Source of the DNA: Candidatus Defluviilinea proxima
GTDB taxonomy: Bacteria; Chloroflexota; Anaerolineae; Anaerolineales; Villigracilaceae
Assembly (NCBI GenBank): GCA_016721115.1
Contig: JADKIW010000001.1
Location: forward strand, 2,061,501 to 2,125,500
DNA: 64,000 nt
Direction of reading: 5' to 3'
Positions 34,012 through 42,269 of this stretch are shown piece after piece. The stretch's first letter is position 1, and the number at the start of each line of letters is the position of its first letter. Position numbers and translations under genes: made by a program. The notes beneath the pieces are model-generated. The model saw only the letters and a program-made list of their open reading frames with translations, did no database searches and was not told where the DNA came from.

Positions 34012-34989
34012 AGACGCGGTTCTGGATCCAACGATCAGCCTGCGTTTTGCTCAATGGGCCGACCTCTCCGCTGTGACTCAACTTGTCTACGATGTGTGCG
34101 AAGCGGATGGTGACACCACAGTCGCAGTGACCGAGGAAGAGATGAAGCTCGAATGGCAGACGCCTGGCTTCAACATTGAAACAGATGGCATTGTCGCTGT
34201 CACAAGTGATGGACGCATCGTCGGTTTCGAAGAGTTCGGAAATGAATACGAACATTCCAAGCTCCGCACGGACGGATACGTTCACCCACAATTCAAAGGA
34301 TTGGGCATTGCCACCTCGATGATGAAGTTGATCGAGGAGCGGGCACGCAAGGAAATTGCGCTCGCTGAACCAGATGTCCGCGTGTATTTGCACAGTACAT
34401 TGGATAATCATGATGAAAGCGGCAAGAGCGTCCATGAAAGTTGTGGATTTGCCCCATTCGGTATCACTGGCGCATGCATATTGATCTGACGACTCCTCCG
34501 CCTGTTGTTGTTTTTCCCGATGGCATCGAATTACGTCCTTTTGTGCGAGAGGAACATTCTCTTGCAGTATTGGCCGCACAGAATGAAGCCTTCCGCGATC
34601 ATTGGGGAAGCCATGACATGACGCTTGAACAATTGGAATTGCGCAAATTTGCCCGCGAGGATTTTGACCCGTCGCTGTGGATGATCGCTTGGGATGGCGA
34701 TCAGGTCGCGGGCTTCTCGCAAAATCGGTATCGCATGGGAATTGGCTGGATCGGCACATTGGGCGTTCGTCGTCCGTGGCGTAAAAAGGGATTGGGGTAC
34801 TCGTTGCTGGTCCATTCCTTTGGCGAGTTCTACAAACGTGGCACAAAGACAATTGGTCTCGGTGTTGATGCGTCTAATCCCACCGGGGCAACACGTCTAT
34901 ATCAAAAGGCGGGTATGCATGCCGCCAGTGAGTTTGTGACCTATGAAAAAGAGTTGCGCCCCGGGCGCGACTCTAATGAGCATGAATAG
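33989..34989 (+). pseudogene. Tandem-GNAT gene split by a one-base deletion, array member 4
   Basis: Two overlapping frames (33989-34489, 166 residues, and 34474-34989 from its own ATG, 171 residues) match the N- and C-terminal halves of the intact 344-residue neighbour at 34999. The break maps to the C4 tract at 34452-34455: adding one C joins the frames as GFAPIRYHWRMHIDLTTPPP, which aligns without gap to GFQRIRSSYTMRINMETPPP of the neighbour and gives a 333-residue double GNAT. Both halves keep acetyl-CoA loops (HPQFKGLGIATSMM; RPWRKKGLGYSLL). Either a true loss of the fusion, a phase-variable tract or a sequencing error. Confidence 0.85.
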
Positions 34990-34998
34990 GAGAATCAA

Positions 34999-36033
34999 AT
35001 GAACGTATCTTTGCAAGAACAATTGAAAGTTTCACTTCCCGAAGGTTTCACTGTTCGTGGGGCAAAATTGGAAGATGTGGAACCCGCCCTCGTGTTGTTC
35101 AACCGTTGGTCGCGGTCAGTCATTCATGAAGATGAGATCACAGACGCAGATGCGATTCGCACGGAATGGAAATCGCCTGGGTTCGACCCGATGGAAGACA
35201 TTCGTTTGGTGTTCGCACCGAACGGAGAGATGGTCGGTTACATCGAAGTGTGGACAACCGCCAACCCGCCTGTCCATCCGTGGACTTGGGGGCGTGTACA
35301 TCCCGATTATGAAAACAAAGGCATCGGTACATGGCTCCTCACATGGGCAGAAGAACGCGCTAAAAGAGTCATAACTAACCTTCCCGCTGATCTACGCTTT
35401 GCGCCTCGTGTCGGTATCTATCAGCAGGCAGATACATCACAAAAGTTGTTCGTAGGAATGGGCTTTCAGCGCATCCGCAGTTCATATACCATGCGCATCA
35501 ACATGGAAACCCCTCCTCCGGCACCACAATGGCCGAATGGCATTACTTTGCGTACGTTCAACCCCGAAACGGATATGGTCTCCGTCTACCGTGTTGTGGA
35601 TGAAGCGTTCAGTGACCACTTTGGCCATATTGACACACCCTTTGAAGAAGGGCTGGAGCGTTTCAAACATTTCTCAACGGGAGACGAAAATTTCGACCCC
35701 ACGCTCTGGTTCCTTGCCATGGATGGCGATGAGATTGCAGGGATCAGCCTATGCCGCAAAAATGCGTTTGACAACCCAAATGTTGGATGGGTAAACACAC
35801 TGGGTGTGCTGCGCCCGTGGCGCAAACAAGGACTTGGCCTTGCGTTGCTTCGTCACTCATTTGGTGAGTTGTATCGGCGCGGGCAACGCATGGTTGGCCT
35901 CGGCGTCGATGCCGAAAACCTGACCGGTGCACTGCGCCTCTATGAAAGTGCAGGCATGCATGTCCATTTGGCATTCGACCTTTTTGAAAAGGAACTCAGA
36001 CCCGGCAAAGAAATCAGTGTACAATCACTTTAA
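34999..36033 (+). CDS. Tandem GNAT N-acetyltransferase, array member 5
   Basis: 344 residues with two GNAT domains. The first (about 15-168) has GRVHPDYENKGIGTWLLTWAEERAK; the second (about 175-335) has NTLGVLRPWRKQGLGLALLRHSFGELYRRGQRMVGLGVDAENLTGALRLYESAGM. This double arrangement is like that of mycothiol synthase and related antibiotic or thiol acetyltransferases; the substrate is not predictable. AGGAG precedes the ATG. Intact paralogue of the frameshifted gene before it. Confidence 0.9.
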   Translation: MNVSLQEQLKVSLPEGFTVRGAKLEDVEPALVLFNRWSRSVIHEDEITDADAIRTEWKSPGFDPMEDIRLVFAPNGEMVGYIEVWTTANPPVHPWTWGRVHPDYENKGIGTWLLTWAEERAKRVITNLPADLRFAPRVGIYQQADTSQKLFVGMGFQRIRSSYTMRINMETPPPAPQWPNGITLRTFNPETDMVSVYRVVDEAFSDHFGHIDTPFEEGLERFKHFSTGDENFDPTLWFLAMDGDEIAGISLCRKNAFDNPNVGWVNTLGVLRPWRKQGLGLALLRHSFGELYRRGQRMVGLGVDAENLTGALRLYESAGMHVHLAFDLFEKELRPGKEISVQSL

Positions 36034-36039
36034 CGAATA

Positions 36040-36096
36040 TGACCTTTTGCAGAAACCTTTACGTCACTTTTTCAAAGGCTCTTCTGCAAAAGGTCA
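36040..36096 (+). repeat. REP-like hairpin TGACCTTTTGCAGAA
   Basis: Perfect 15-bp arms TGACCTTTTGCAGAA (36040-36054) and TTCTGCAAAAGGTCA (36082-36096) with an inner CCTTT/AAAGG pair. Ends the GNAT array and precedes the zinc-ribbon gene. No T tract, so more likely a dispersed palindrome than a terminator. Confidence 0.6.
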
Positions 36097-36121
36097 ATAA
36101 CACAATATCAAGGAGTTCCAC

Positions 36122-36526
36122 ATGAACCTTCGTTGTTCTTTTTGCCAAACCCCCTACACCATCGGACGCGTTGAAAAACTGGATGCATTGCAACACATGG
36201 ATACCAACAAGCTGACCCACTACGATGCGCATTGTCCACGTTGCCGCAAAGCTACGCCGGTGTTACGCCAAAAACTGGAGATGACTTTCCCCAACTGGCG
36301 CGATGCCCTAAAGGAACTGGAACAGGAAATGAGCGCCAACCCGCAAGCGGAGGCGCCTCTTCCCAAGCCGGAAGCTGATCCTGTTTCTGAAACCGAGTCC
36401 AAGCCTGAGCATCATAGAACACGGGCTGGTAAAGCCGCAAAAGAAGAAGAGAAGCCAACGGCGAAACCAAAAACTGCCGCCAAACCCAAAGCGACCACTG
36501 CCAAGGCAACAAAGAAGAGCAAGTAA
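36122..36526 (+). CDS. Zinc-ribbon protein with Lys/Ala/Pro tail
   Basis: 134 residues. The N-terminus has a CxxC pair (LRCSFCQTPY) and a second pair (AHCPRCRKATPV), a zinc ribbon of about 45 residues. A helical middle follows (FPNWRDALKELEQEM), then from about residue 75 a disordered, Glu-Pro then Lys-Ala-Pro-Thr tail (KPKTAAKPKATTAKATKK) like histone H1 tails. It may bind nucleic acid or be a small adaptor. Preceded by AAGGAG. Function unknown. Confidence 0.75.
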   Translation: MNLRCSFCQTPYTIGRVEKLDALQHMDTNKLTHYDAHCPRCRKATPVLRQKLEMTFPNWRDALKELEQEMSANPQAEAPLPKPEADPVSETESKPEHHRTRAGKAAKEEEKPTAKPKTAAKPKATTAKATKKSK

Positions 36527-36530
36527 CCCA

Positions 36531-36632
36531 ATCCCAAAGGGATGGCATGTTTTGTACTAAAGCCATGACATCCCTTCGGCGTTCTAAATGGAATTGATAA
36601 AGATCTACGACCATTGCACTTCTTCGGAGTTG
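36531..36632. repeat. 100-bp dispersed repeat, copy 1
   Basis: Begins ATCCCAAAGGGATGGCATG, has CCATGACATCCCTTCGG and ends CGACCATTGCACTTCTTCGGAGT. A matching element in the same orientation lies at 47072-47170. Contains inner inverted repeats (GGGATGGCATG / CATGACATCCC). No gene. Confidence 0.65.
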
Positions 36633-36650
36633 TAACGAGGCAACAAACAT

Positions 36651-37247
36651 ATGAGCATAAAGGCAGTTATCTTCGATCTGGGAGGGGTGATCCTTCGTAC
36701 CGAATATCAGGCGCCGCGTCAGCATCTCGCGGAGCGATTGGGCATGGAATATGATGAACTCGTCAAGATCGTCTTTGACAGCCCAACGGCGAAACAGGCA
36801 ACTGTTGGCGAGGTGACTACCCCCGCGCACTGGCTGTCCGTGATGAAGCGTTTGAAACAACCTGCTTCGGAGGCCGAGAAGATCCGCGAGGAATTCTTTG
36901 CAGGCGATGTGCTTGATCGTCAATTACTAGACTTCTTGCGTTCATTGCGAAGTACGCATAAAACCTGCCTGATCTCCAATGCATGGGATGATTTGCGAGA
37001 ATACATTCTCAAAGAGAAGTTCGAGGATGCTTTCGACCATATGGTCATTTCGGCGGAGGTCAAGGTGGCGAAACCGTCAGCGAAGATCTACCAGATTGCG
37101 CTGGACCAGCTCAAAGTGAGTCCGAACGAAGCGGTTTTTGTCGATGATTTTTACGAAAATATCGAAGCTTGTGAATCACTCGGCATCAAGGGAATCCATT
37201 TCAAAAATCCCGAAGACGCCCTACGACAACTCAAAGCCTTACTCTAA
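36651..37247 (+). CDS. HAD-superfamily hydrolase (YihX-like)
   Basis: 198-residue haloacid dehalogenase-fold hydrolase. Motif I is FDLGGVILRTE (nucleophile Asp, with Leu-Gly-Gly as in YihX-like sugar-phosphate phosphatases, the second Asp of DxD being absent), motif II LISNAWDDL, motif III Lys in KVAKPSAKIYQ, motif IV VFVDDFYENIEA. All key residues for phospho-enzyme formation are otherwise present. Cytoplasmic; substrate likely a small phosphate ester. Follows the repeat element and is followed by a GNAT gene. Confidence 0.88.
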   Translation: MSIKAVIFDLGGVILRTEYQAPRQHLAERLGMEYDELVKIVFDSPTAKQATVGEVTTPAHWLSVMKRLKQPASEAEKIREEFFAGDVLDRQLLDFLRSLRSTHKTCLISNAWDDLREYILKEKFEDAFDHMVISAEVKVAKPSAKIYQIALDQLKVSPNEAVFVDDFYENIEACESLGIKGIHFKNPEDALRQLKALL

Positions 37248-37248
37248 C

Positions 37249-37299
37249 GGCAAACATCCTGCGCGGGCATTCCCCGCAAATGTTTGCCCGCACAGGATG
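37249..37299 (+). promoter_or_regulatory. Two competing hairpins over the start of the next gene
   Basis: Stem A: GGCAAACAT (37249-37257) with ATGTTTGCC (37280-37288), enclosing GCGGG-CATTC-CCCGC. Stem B: CATCCTGCGCGGGCA (37255-37269) with TGCCCGCACAGGATG (37285-37299), one mismatch in 15. The two cannot form together. Stem B would bury the AGGAT ribosome-binding site of the next gene. Confidence 0.45.
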
Positions 37300-37302
37300 A
37301 AA

Positions 37303-38637
37303 ATGAAAACCACACAAAAAATAATTTTACGTGACCTTGGGAATGGTCTTGTCATGCGCCGTTCCTCCGCCGAAGATGTGGATGCACTTTCGGCGTTTAA
37401 TGGATTGATCCACGGTGAGGACGAAGCGGATACTAAACGCCTCGGCGCATGGACCCGTGACCTGCTTACCCGTCAACACCCCACATTCCACGCTGATGAT
37501 TTTCTGATCGTCGAAGAATCTTCAACAGGACGAATTGTCTCGTCTATGAATTTGATTCCGCAAACATGGAGTTATGAGGGAATTGAGTTCGGCGTAGGGC
37601 GACCCGAACTCGTAGGCACATTGCCCGAATATCGCGGTAAAGGATTGATCCGTGTGCAACTCGATGAGATACACAAGTGGTGTGCTGAGCGGGGATTGCT
37701 TGTACAAGCCATTACAGGCATTCCTTATTTCTATCGTCAATTTGGATATGAAATGGCGCTCGATTTTGTGGGGCGGCGCGTGGGGTATGAAGCACAAGTT
37801 CCAAAACTGAAAGAGGGGGAGAAGGAAAAGTATATTGTTCGCCCTGCGGTAGAAGCTGACCTGCCCTTTATTGCCAATTTATATGAGCGTGCCACGCAAC
37901 GCCATATGATGAAGTGCATGCGTAACTTGGATGTGTTCCAATATGAAGTGTTCGAGCAAAGTCGGGATGCGGTCCATTATTTCAACACAAACGTGATCGA
38001 AGATCCAACAGGTGAACTGGTTGGATATGTTCAACATTCAGATTATCTAAACCGAGCAGTGTCGATCGCCGTCTGGTATGAGTTAAAGCAGGGTATTTCA
38101 TGGTTGGATGTGACGCCGAGCGTTATCCGTTACCTTTGGAGTACAGGGAAGGAATATGCAAAACGTGATGGTGGGGAATGTACAGCGTTCGGTTTTATGG
38201 GTGGCGCACATCATCCTGTATATCAAGCGCTTGGTAGGGGTCTACCCACTGTGCATGAACCATATGCTTATCAGGTGCGCGTCCCTGATCTGGTGGCCTT
38301 CCTAAATCACATTAAACCCGTCCTGGAAAAGCGACTTGCTGAATCGGTTGCCGCTGGTCACAGCCGTGAGATCAAGGTTAGCTTTTATCGTGATGGCCTG
38401 CGGATCATGATCGAGAAGGGTAAACTATCCATCGAAAAATGGATACCCGTCCCCAAAGATGATGAGGGCGATATTGCCTTCCCCGACCACACATTCCTGC
38501 AAATGTTGTTCGGCTATCGCAGTTTTGAGGAATTGAGTACATCCTTTGTCGAGTGCTGGTGGTATGGGGAAGATGTTCGAATTCTGATGAGTATCCTTTT
38601 TCCAAAGAAACTGTCAGATGTATTCCCGATAGCGTAG
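37303..38637 (+). CDS. 444-residue GNAT family N-acetyltransferase
   Basis: About 444 residues. Two ATGs (37297, 37303) are possible; the second has AGGAT 5 bases before it. N-terminal GNAT domain: LRDLGNGLVMRRSSAEDVDALSAFN, VSSMNLIPQTWSYEGIEFGVGRPELVGTLPEYRGKGLIRVQLDEIHKWCAERG, with the acetyl-CoA loop PEYRGKGL, and IPYFYRQFGYEMALDF. A second, more divergent domain follows (AVEADLPFIANLYERATQRHMMK...). The length and layout recall Eis-like and Acetyltransf_9 enzymes that acetylate aminoglycosides or polyamines, but this is a guess. Same strand as the GNAT array. Confidence 0.85.
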   Translation: MKTTQKIILRDLGNGLVMRRSSAEDVDALSAFNGLIHGEDEADTKRLGAWTRDLLTRQHPTFHADDFLIVEESSTGRIVSSMNLIPQTWSYEGIEFGVGRPELVGTLPEYRGKGLIRVQLDEIHKWCAERGLLVQAITGIPYFYRQFGYEMALDFVGRRVGYEAQVPKLKEGEKEKYIVRPAVEADLPFIANLYERATQRHMMKCMRNLDVFQYEVFEQSRDAVHYFNTNVIEDPTGELVGYVQHSDYLNRAVSIAVWYELKQGISWLDVTPSVIRYLWSTGKEYAKRDGGECTAFGFMGGAHHPVYQALGRGLPTVHEPYAYQVRVPDLVAFLNHIKPVLEKRLAESVAAGHSREIKVSFYRDGLRIMIEKGKLSIEKWIPVPKDDEGDIAFPDHTFLQMLFGYRSFEELSTSFVECWWYGEDVRILMSILFPKKLSDVFPIA

Positions 38638-38641
38638 TATA

Positions 38642-38680
38642 CCGTCATTGCGAGGATAGCTATCACCCTCGCAATGACGG
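38642..38680. repeat. REP-like hairpin CCGTCATTGCGAGG
   Basis: Perfect 14-bp arms CCGTCATTGCGAGG (38642-38655) and CCTCGCAATGACGG (38667-38680), 11-base loop. The CGTCATTGCGAG core is widespread in bacterial dispersed repeats. It sits between the GNAT and MFS genes. Confidence 0.75.
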
Positions 38681-38702
38681 GCCGTGAGTTTACAAGGTAT
38701 AT

Positions 38703-39965
38703 ATGTTTTCCAATTTAAAGTTAAACGCAAAAACTGTTTATTTATTCATAGAATTTAGTGCGGCGATGTTCTTTGCGATGATGTTCACTGTGACGTCGTT
38801 GTATGAGGCCACTGTCGCAGGGCTGACGCCTGTTCAACTGATCCTCGTCGGCACAACGCTTGAAATTTCGGCGTTTGTCTTTGAAGTTCCCACAGGCATC
38901 GTCGCGGATGTGTACTCACGCAGGCTTTCGATCATCATCGGCTATATCTTAATGGGTGTAGGTTTTCTCGTCGAAGGTTTCTTCCCTGCCTTTCTGCCCA
39001 TTCTGCTGGCACAGGTCATCTGGGGTTTAGGCTACACATTCACCTCGGGCGCCACACAAGCTTGGATCTCGGATGAGATCGGCGAAGATGATGCCAATAA
39101 GCTTTTCATCCGTGCCACACAGATCGGTCTATTCGCATCACTGATCGGTATGGGGCTCGCTACTCTCGTTGGTGCAAATAATGTCGCCATGCCATTACGT
39201 GTTGGCTCGGCAGGTGTGTTGTTGATCGGGTTCATTCTTGCGATCATCATGCCCGAAACTGGATTTCACCCCACCCCACGCGAAGATCGCAATACGTGGC
39301 AACATATGTGGTACACGTTCAAACAAGGCGTGGATACCGTCCGTGCCAAACCGCGCCTCATGAACATCGTCTTCATTGGCTTGTTCTACGGTATCTACAG
39401 CGAAGGCTTTGACCGTCTGTGGGTCAAACATCTGCTCGACACGTTCGAATTACCTGTCATCTTTGGGAATAACCAAGTCGCTTTCTTTGCGGCGTTGCGC
39501 GTGGCGGGCACGATCCTCACCATCTTTGCTGTCCGCTTTGTGGAGAAGCGTGTGGACTCGTCGAGTTCGTTGGCGATTGGGCGTGCTGTGCTTGTTGTGA
39601 CGGCGGGCATCTCGCTGGCGATGTTTGGTTTTGCACTTTCACAAATCCTTATCATCAGCTTGATTCTGTATCTCATTATTGACGCCTTGCGTGATGTTCA
39701 CATTCCCCTACAAACTGCGTGGGTGAATCAAAAACTGGATTCCAAAGTCCGTGCCACGGTTCATTCGATGTTTGGACAAGTGGATGCCATCGGGCAGATG
39801 TTGGGAGGTCCTATCGTTGCGGTGATCGCGGCAACGGGTTCTGCTGTCGCTTCGCTCGTGACCTCAAGTCTGCTTCTCTCTCCCGCGCTTTTCTTTATCA
39901 GGCGCATAAACACCCAATCGTTGGCAGAATCAACTCAAGGGTCCGAGAATGAGGCGATTGGTTGA
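38703..39965 (+). CDS. MFS transporter
   Basis: 420-residue integral membrane protein with about 12 hydrophobic helices, typical of the major facilitator superfamily. The motif-A loop between TM2 and TM3 reads GIVADVYSRRLSIIIGYILMG (G-x-x-x-D-x-x-x-R-R). Later, FGQVDAIGQMLGGPIVAVIAA is the final helical pair. Drug/proton antiport is common in this branch; the substrate cannot be inferred. Its place after the GNAT array could mean a shared role in export and modification of toxic compounds (inference). Confidence 0.92.
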   Translation: MFSNLKLNAKTVYLFIEFSAAMFFAMMFTVTSLYEATVAGLTPVQLILVGTTLEISAFVFEVPTGIVADVYSRRLSIIIGYILMGVGFLVEGFFPAFLPILLAQVIWGLGYTFTSGATQAWISDEIGEDDANKLFIRATQIGLFASLIGMGLATLVGANNVAMPLRVGSAGVLLIGFILAIIMPETGFHPTPREDRNTWQHMWYTFKQGVDTVRAKPRLMNIVFIGLFYGIYSEGFDRLWVKHLLDTFELPVIFGNNQVAFFAALRVAGTILTIFAVRFVEKRVDSSSSLAIGRAVLVVTAGISLAMFGFALSQILIISLILYLIIDALRDVHIPLQTAWVNQKLDSKVRATVHSMFGQVDAIGQMLGGPIVAVIAATGSAVASLVTSSLLLSPALFFIRRINTQSLAESTQGSENEAIG

Positions 39966-40108
39966 AGCGAATCTATAATGGAGCATGAGGAGTAGTCCAA
40001 TAGCCCTTGCTCCTTCATGATCGCTTTATCTAATTGGTACTGTTGATAGATTGCATGTTGATTCTCCTATCCATATAATTCTGCAAAATTTAGACCAAGG
40101 AGATGAGC

Positions 40109-41578
40109 ATGGTGCAAAAAAGGTTGTTTTCGCTATGGATGGTGTTTGTTTTTTTTCTAAGCGCGTGTAATGTTCCGGGCGGGGGAGATATGGCGCTCCC
40201 GCGCCCGCCAACTGCTACAGCCAACCCAATTACTGATTCTGTTATATCTCGTCCGCCGACTGCCACAGCCAACCCGATCACTGACTCGGTTGTTCCTGGC
40301 CCATTGCGTATTGCGATCTTGCCTGCCAGAGATGTAGTTCTTTTTGGCGTTTGTGCTCGTCAATTCACGCGCATGAGTGTCAATGCCCGGTTATCTGGCT
40401 TGACTGCCGATGTGAATAGTGTGGAAATGTCTTGGGGTTTTAGTAACACAGATGGGTCTGCCCCGGCAGTAACAGGCCCGAATGGGGAAGATTGGCGCCC
40501 GATGAATCCGAATCCGTCTTTGGGGCCCGGTGAATATGTGATCGAAGATATTCCATTTGGCGAGGTTGTTTTAGGCTGGGGCTTATCTTCCAATGTTGAA
40601 CACACACTCACTATTGCAGTACGCGCCTTGGATGCCGCTGGAAATGAATTGGGCATCAACCGCAGACAGATCCAGTTTCAGCCATGTGCCTTGCCTGAAG
40701 ATTTTGTCGAGAATACTTTGTATTTACATGGTTTGGTGGAACCGGAAACTGTTTGGCAGTGCCCAGATGATCCGGGTGCTTCGCTCGCGTATATATACGC
40801 CGAGCTGTTCGATCCGTCGGGTGTGGTGAGCCGTGTGACTGCTTCCAGCCGCCTGACCGCGGCTTCGGGAGCAAATTCCGGGTCTCTCCCAGCCTTGGAA
40901 TTGGAACGAAGCCCAATCAGAACTCCGGCGGGTGGTTGGTACTATTATGGCACCCTTGATACTCATGGATTCGATCTGTCACGGTTAAGTGATTTTGACT
41001 ATGGTTTGTGGGTCTATTTACAGGCATTCGATGCATCAGGCAGTCCCGTATATTCCGTGCTGGATCCTTACATAATCCGTTTCCGTACGGACTGTTATAC
41101 CGATGAAACATACAATGGGGGCACGGGCAAGCAGGATGTGGCAACAGAAACTCCCGAACCATCTGGCCCGAAGACTTTTGTATTGTCACGTAATGCAGTT
41201 TGCCGAACGGGGCCCAGCCTTGATTACAAGGTTGCAGAGTATATTTCTGCTGGGGCAAGCGTCCCTGCACAGGCTCGAAGTGCAAATAGTGCTTGGTTGG
41301 TGGTTGTGTTGCCAAACGGTGTACGTTGTTGGGTAGGGGTACAGTTAGGCACCTTGGATGGCGATCCGAATGAACTGCCAGAAGAGAAGGCTCCCGATAT
41401 TACGGTGCCTCCTACAAAATCGAGTGGTGGAGGCGGAGGGAGTGCCGTAGACGCTGATGGCGATGGCTATAAAAGCGATGTGGATTGTAACGATAGTTCA
41501 GATAAGATCAACCCGGGTGCACCAGAATACCCGGACGATTACACGGATTCCAACTGCAACGGTGAAGATAATTCTTAG
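40109..41578 (+). CDS. Lipoprotein with SH3b and MopE-like C-terminal motif
   Basis: 489 residues from the ATG at 40109 (AAGGAG 6 bases before; the ATG at 40103 overlaps that site). Signal MVQKRLFSLWMVFVFFLSAC with lipobox LSAC. A duplicated linker PPTATANPITDSV occurs twice (about 31-60). A beta-rich middle domain follows; about 355-415 is an SH3b-like domain (SRNAVCRTGPSLDYKVAEYI ... VLPNGVRCWVGV). The end has a Gly-rich hinge and DADGDGYKSDVDCNDSSDKINPGAPEYPDDYTDSNCNGEDNS, a MopE-type/thrombospondin-3-like metal-binding motif. Expected at the cell surface, perhaps binding wall and calcium. Confidence 0.85.
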   Translation: MVQKRLFSLWMVFVFFLSACNVPGGGDMALPRPPTATANPITDSVISRPPTATANPITDSVVPGPLRIAILPARDVVLFGVCARQFTRMSVNARLSGLTADVNSVEMSWGFSNTDGSAPAVTGPNGEDWRPMNPNPSLGPGEYVIEDIPFGEVVLGWGLSSNVEHTLTIAVRALDAAGNELGINRRQIQFQPCALPEDFVENTLYLHGLVEPETVWQCPDDPGASLAYIYAELFDPSGVVSRVTASSRLTAASGANSGSLPALELERSPIRTPAGGWYYYGTLDTHGFDLSRLSDFDYGLWVYLQAFDASGSPVYSVLDPYIIRFRTDCYTDETYNGGTGKQDVATETPEPSGPKTFVLSRNAVCRTGPSLDYKVAEYISAGASVPAQARSANSAWLVVVLPNGVRCWVGVQLGTLDGDPNELPEEKAPDITVPPTKSSGGGGGSAVDADGDGYKSDVDCNDSSDKINPGAPEYPDDYTDSNCNGEDNS

Positions 41579-41603
41579 AGAATAGTTTTGTCCGATTAAA
41601 ACC

Positions 41604-41632
41604 GTAGGGTCAGGTCTAAGACCTGACCCTAC
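41604..41632. terminator. Bidirectional palindromic terminator
   Basis: 14-bp perfect arms GTAGGGTCAGGTCT (41604-41617) and AGACCTGACCCTAC (41619-41632) with a one-base centre, between convergent genes. Same layout as the palindrome at 7319-7349. Confidence 0.65.
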
Positions 41633-41636
41633 ATGT

Positions 41637-42032
41637 TTATTTCGCGATCTCCCAAATGTGACCACCGGGATCTTTGAAACTGGCGGTTCGGATTCCCCAA
41701 GGACGATCTATGGGACCGTTCAGTAATTCGACACCTTGAGCGGTTATCTTTTTACACATAGCATCAACATCGTCCACGTGGACTGTGAATACCAGGCGGG
41801 CTCCATCAGCGGGACTTCCCACAGTTGCAGGGGCAACCAACTCGCTTGCGGCTGTAGCTTTCAATAAGTTGATAAGTGTTTCCCCGATCTTGTAAACAGC
41901 GGAGTTGCCATCTTCGAATACTAACGTTAAGTCAAAAACTGATTCATAGAATTTTTTTGCCTTGTTGAGATCTTCGGTAAATAATGTAATGGCAAAAATG
42001 TTTTGGGGCGGATATTCTGTTTTCTTGTTCAT
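41637..42032 (-). CDS. VOC-family (glyoxalase-like) protein
   Basis: 131-residue vicinal-oxygen-chelate protein. Repeated beta-alpha-beta modules: NIFAITLFTEDLNKAKKFYESVFDLTLVFEDGNSAVYKIGETLINLL and RLVFTVHVDDVDAMCKKITAQGVELLNGPIDRPWGIRTASFKDPGGHIWEIAK. The closing D-P-x-G-H-x-W-E-I is the family signature. Metal ligands for glyoxalase I are only partly present, so a dioxygenase, resistance (thiol/antibiotic binding) or other role is possible. Confidence 0.88.
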   Translation of the reverse strand: MNKKTEYPPQNIFAITLFTEDLNKAKKFYESVFDLTLVFEDGNSAVYKIGETLINLLKATAASELVAPATVGSPADGARLVFTVHVDDVDAMCKKITAQGVELLNGPIDRPWGIRTASFKDPGGHIWEIAK

Positions 42033-42038
42033 AATTTT

Positions 42039-42266
42039 TTATTTTGGATTCCATTTCATCTTCATGTAAACATTCCCTTTTTTCAACTCATCCAATATTT
42101 GATTCAAACGCTTCTGCTTTGTAGTTTCTAGCCTGGCACGTTGAATCCAGCCGATGTAATCGTTCTGTTGATAGGGCGGACGTGAAAGATAGGCGTCCAT
42201 CAATCCATGTGCACTAAGTGCATCACGGAAAAAATCGGGCATCGGGTAGCGTGGACGGGTTGGCAC
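42039..42266 (-). CDS. YdeI/OmdA-like small protein
   Basis: 75 residues. The stretch SRPPYQQNDYIGWIQRARLETTKQKRLNQILDELKKG is the hallmark of the YdeI/OmpD-associated (OmdA) domain, here without the N-terminal part of longer members. N-terminal PTRPRYPMPDFFRDAL fits the same family. Function unknown; in some bacteria linked with bacteriocin protection. It lies between DinB and VOC genes on the same strand with few bases between. Confidence 0.78.
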   Translation of the reverse strand: MPTRPRYPMPDFFRDALSAHGLMDAYLSRPPYQQNDYIGWIQRARLETTKQKRLNQILDELKKGNVYMKMKWNPK

Positions 42267-42269
42267 TTT

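Noticed and set aside
34440..34490. Programmed -1 ribosomal frameshift in the split GNAT gene
   Set aside because: No X-XXY-YYZ slippery heptamer and no clear downstream pseudoknot; a single C deletion explains the frames exactly.
34001..34852. 283-residue minus-strand ORF opposite the GNAT array
   Set aside because: Low-complexity-free but with no family signature; the plus strand carries clear acetyltransferases in the same place.
36252..36923. 223-residue minus-strand ORF over the zinc-ribbon and HAD genes
   Set aside because: Runs across two real genes and a repeat on the other strand; composition is not protein-like.
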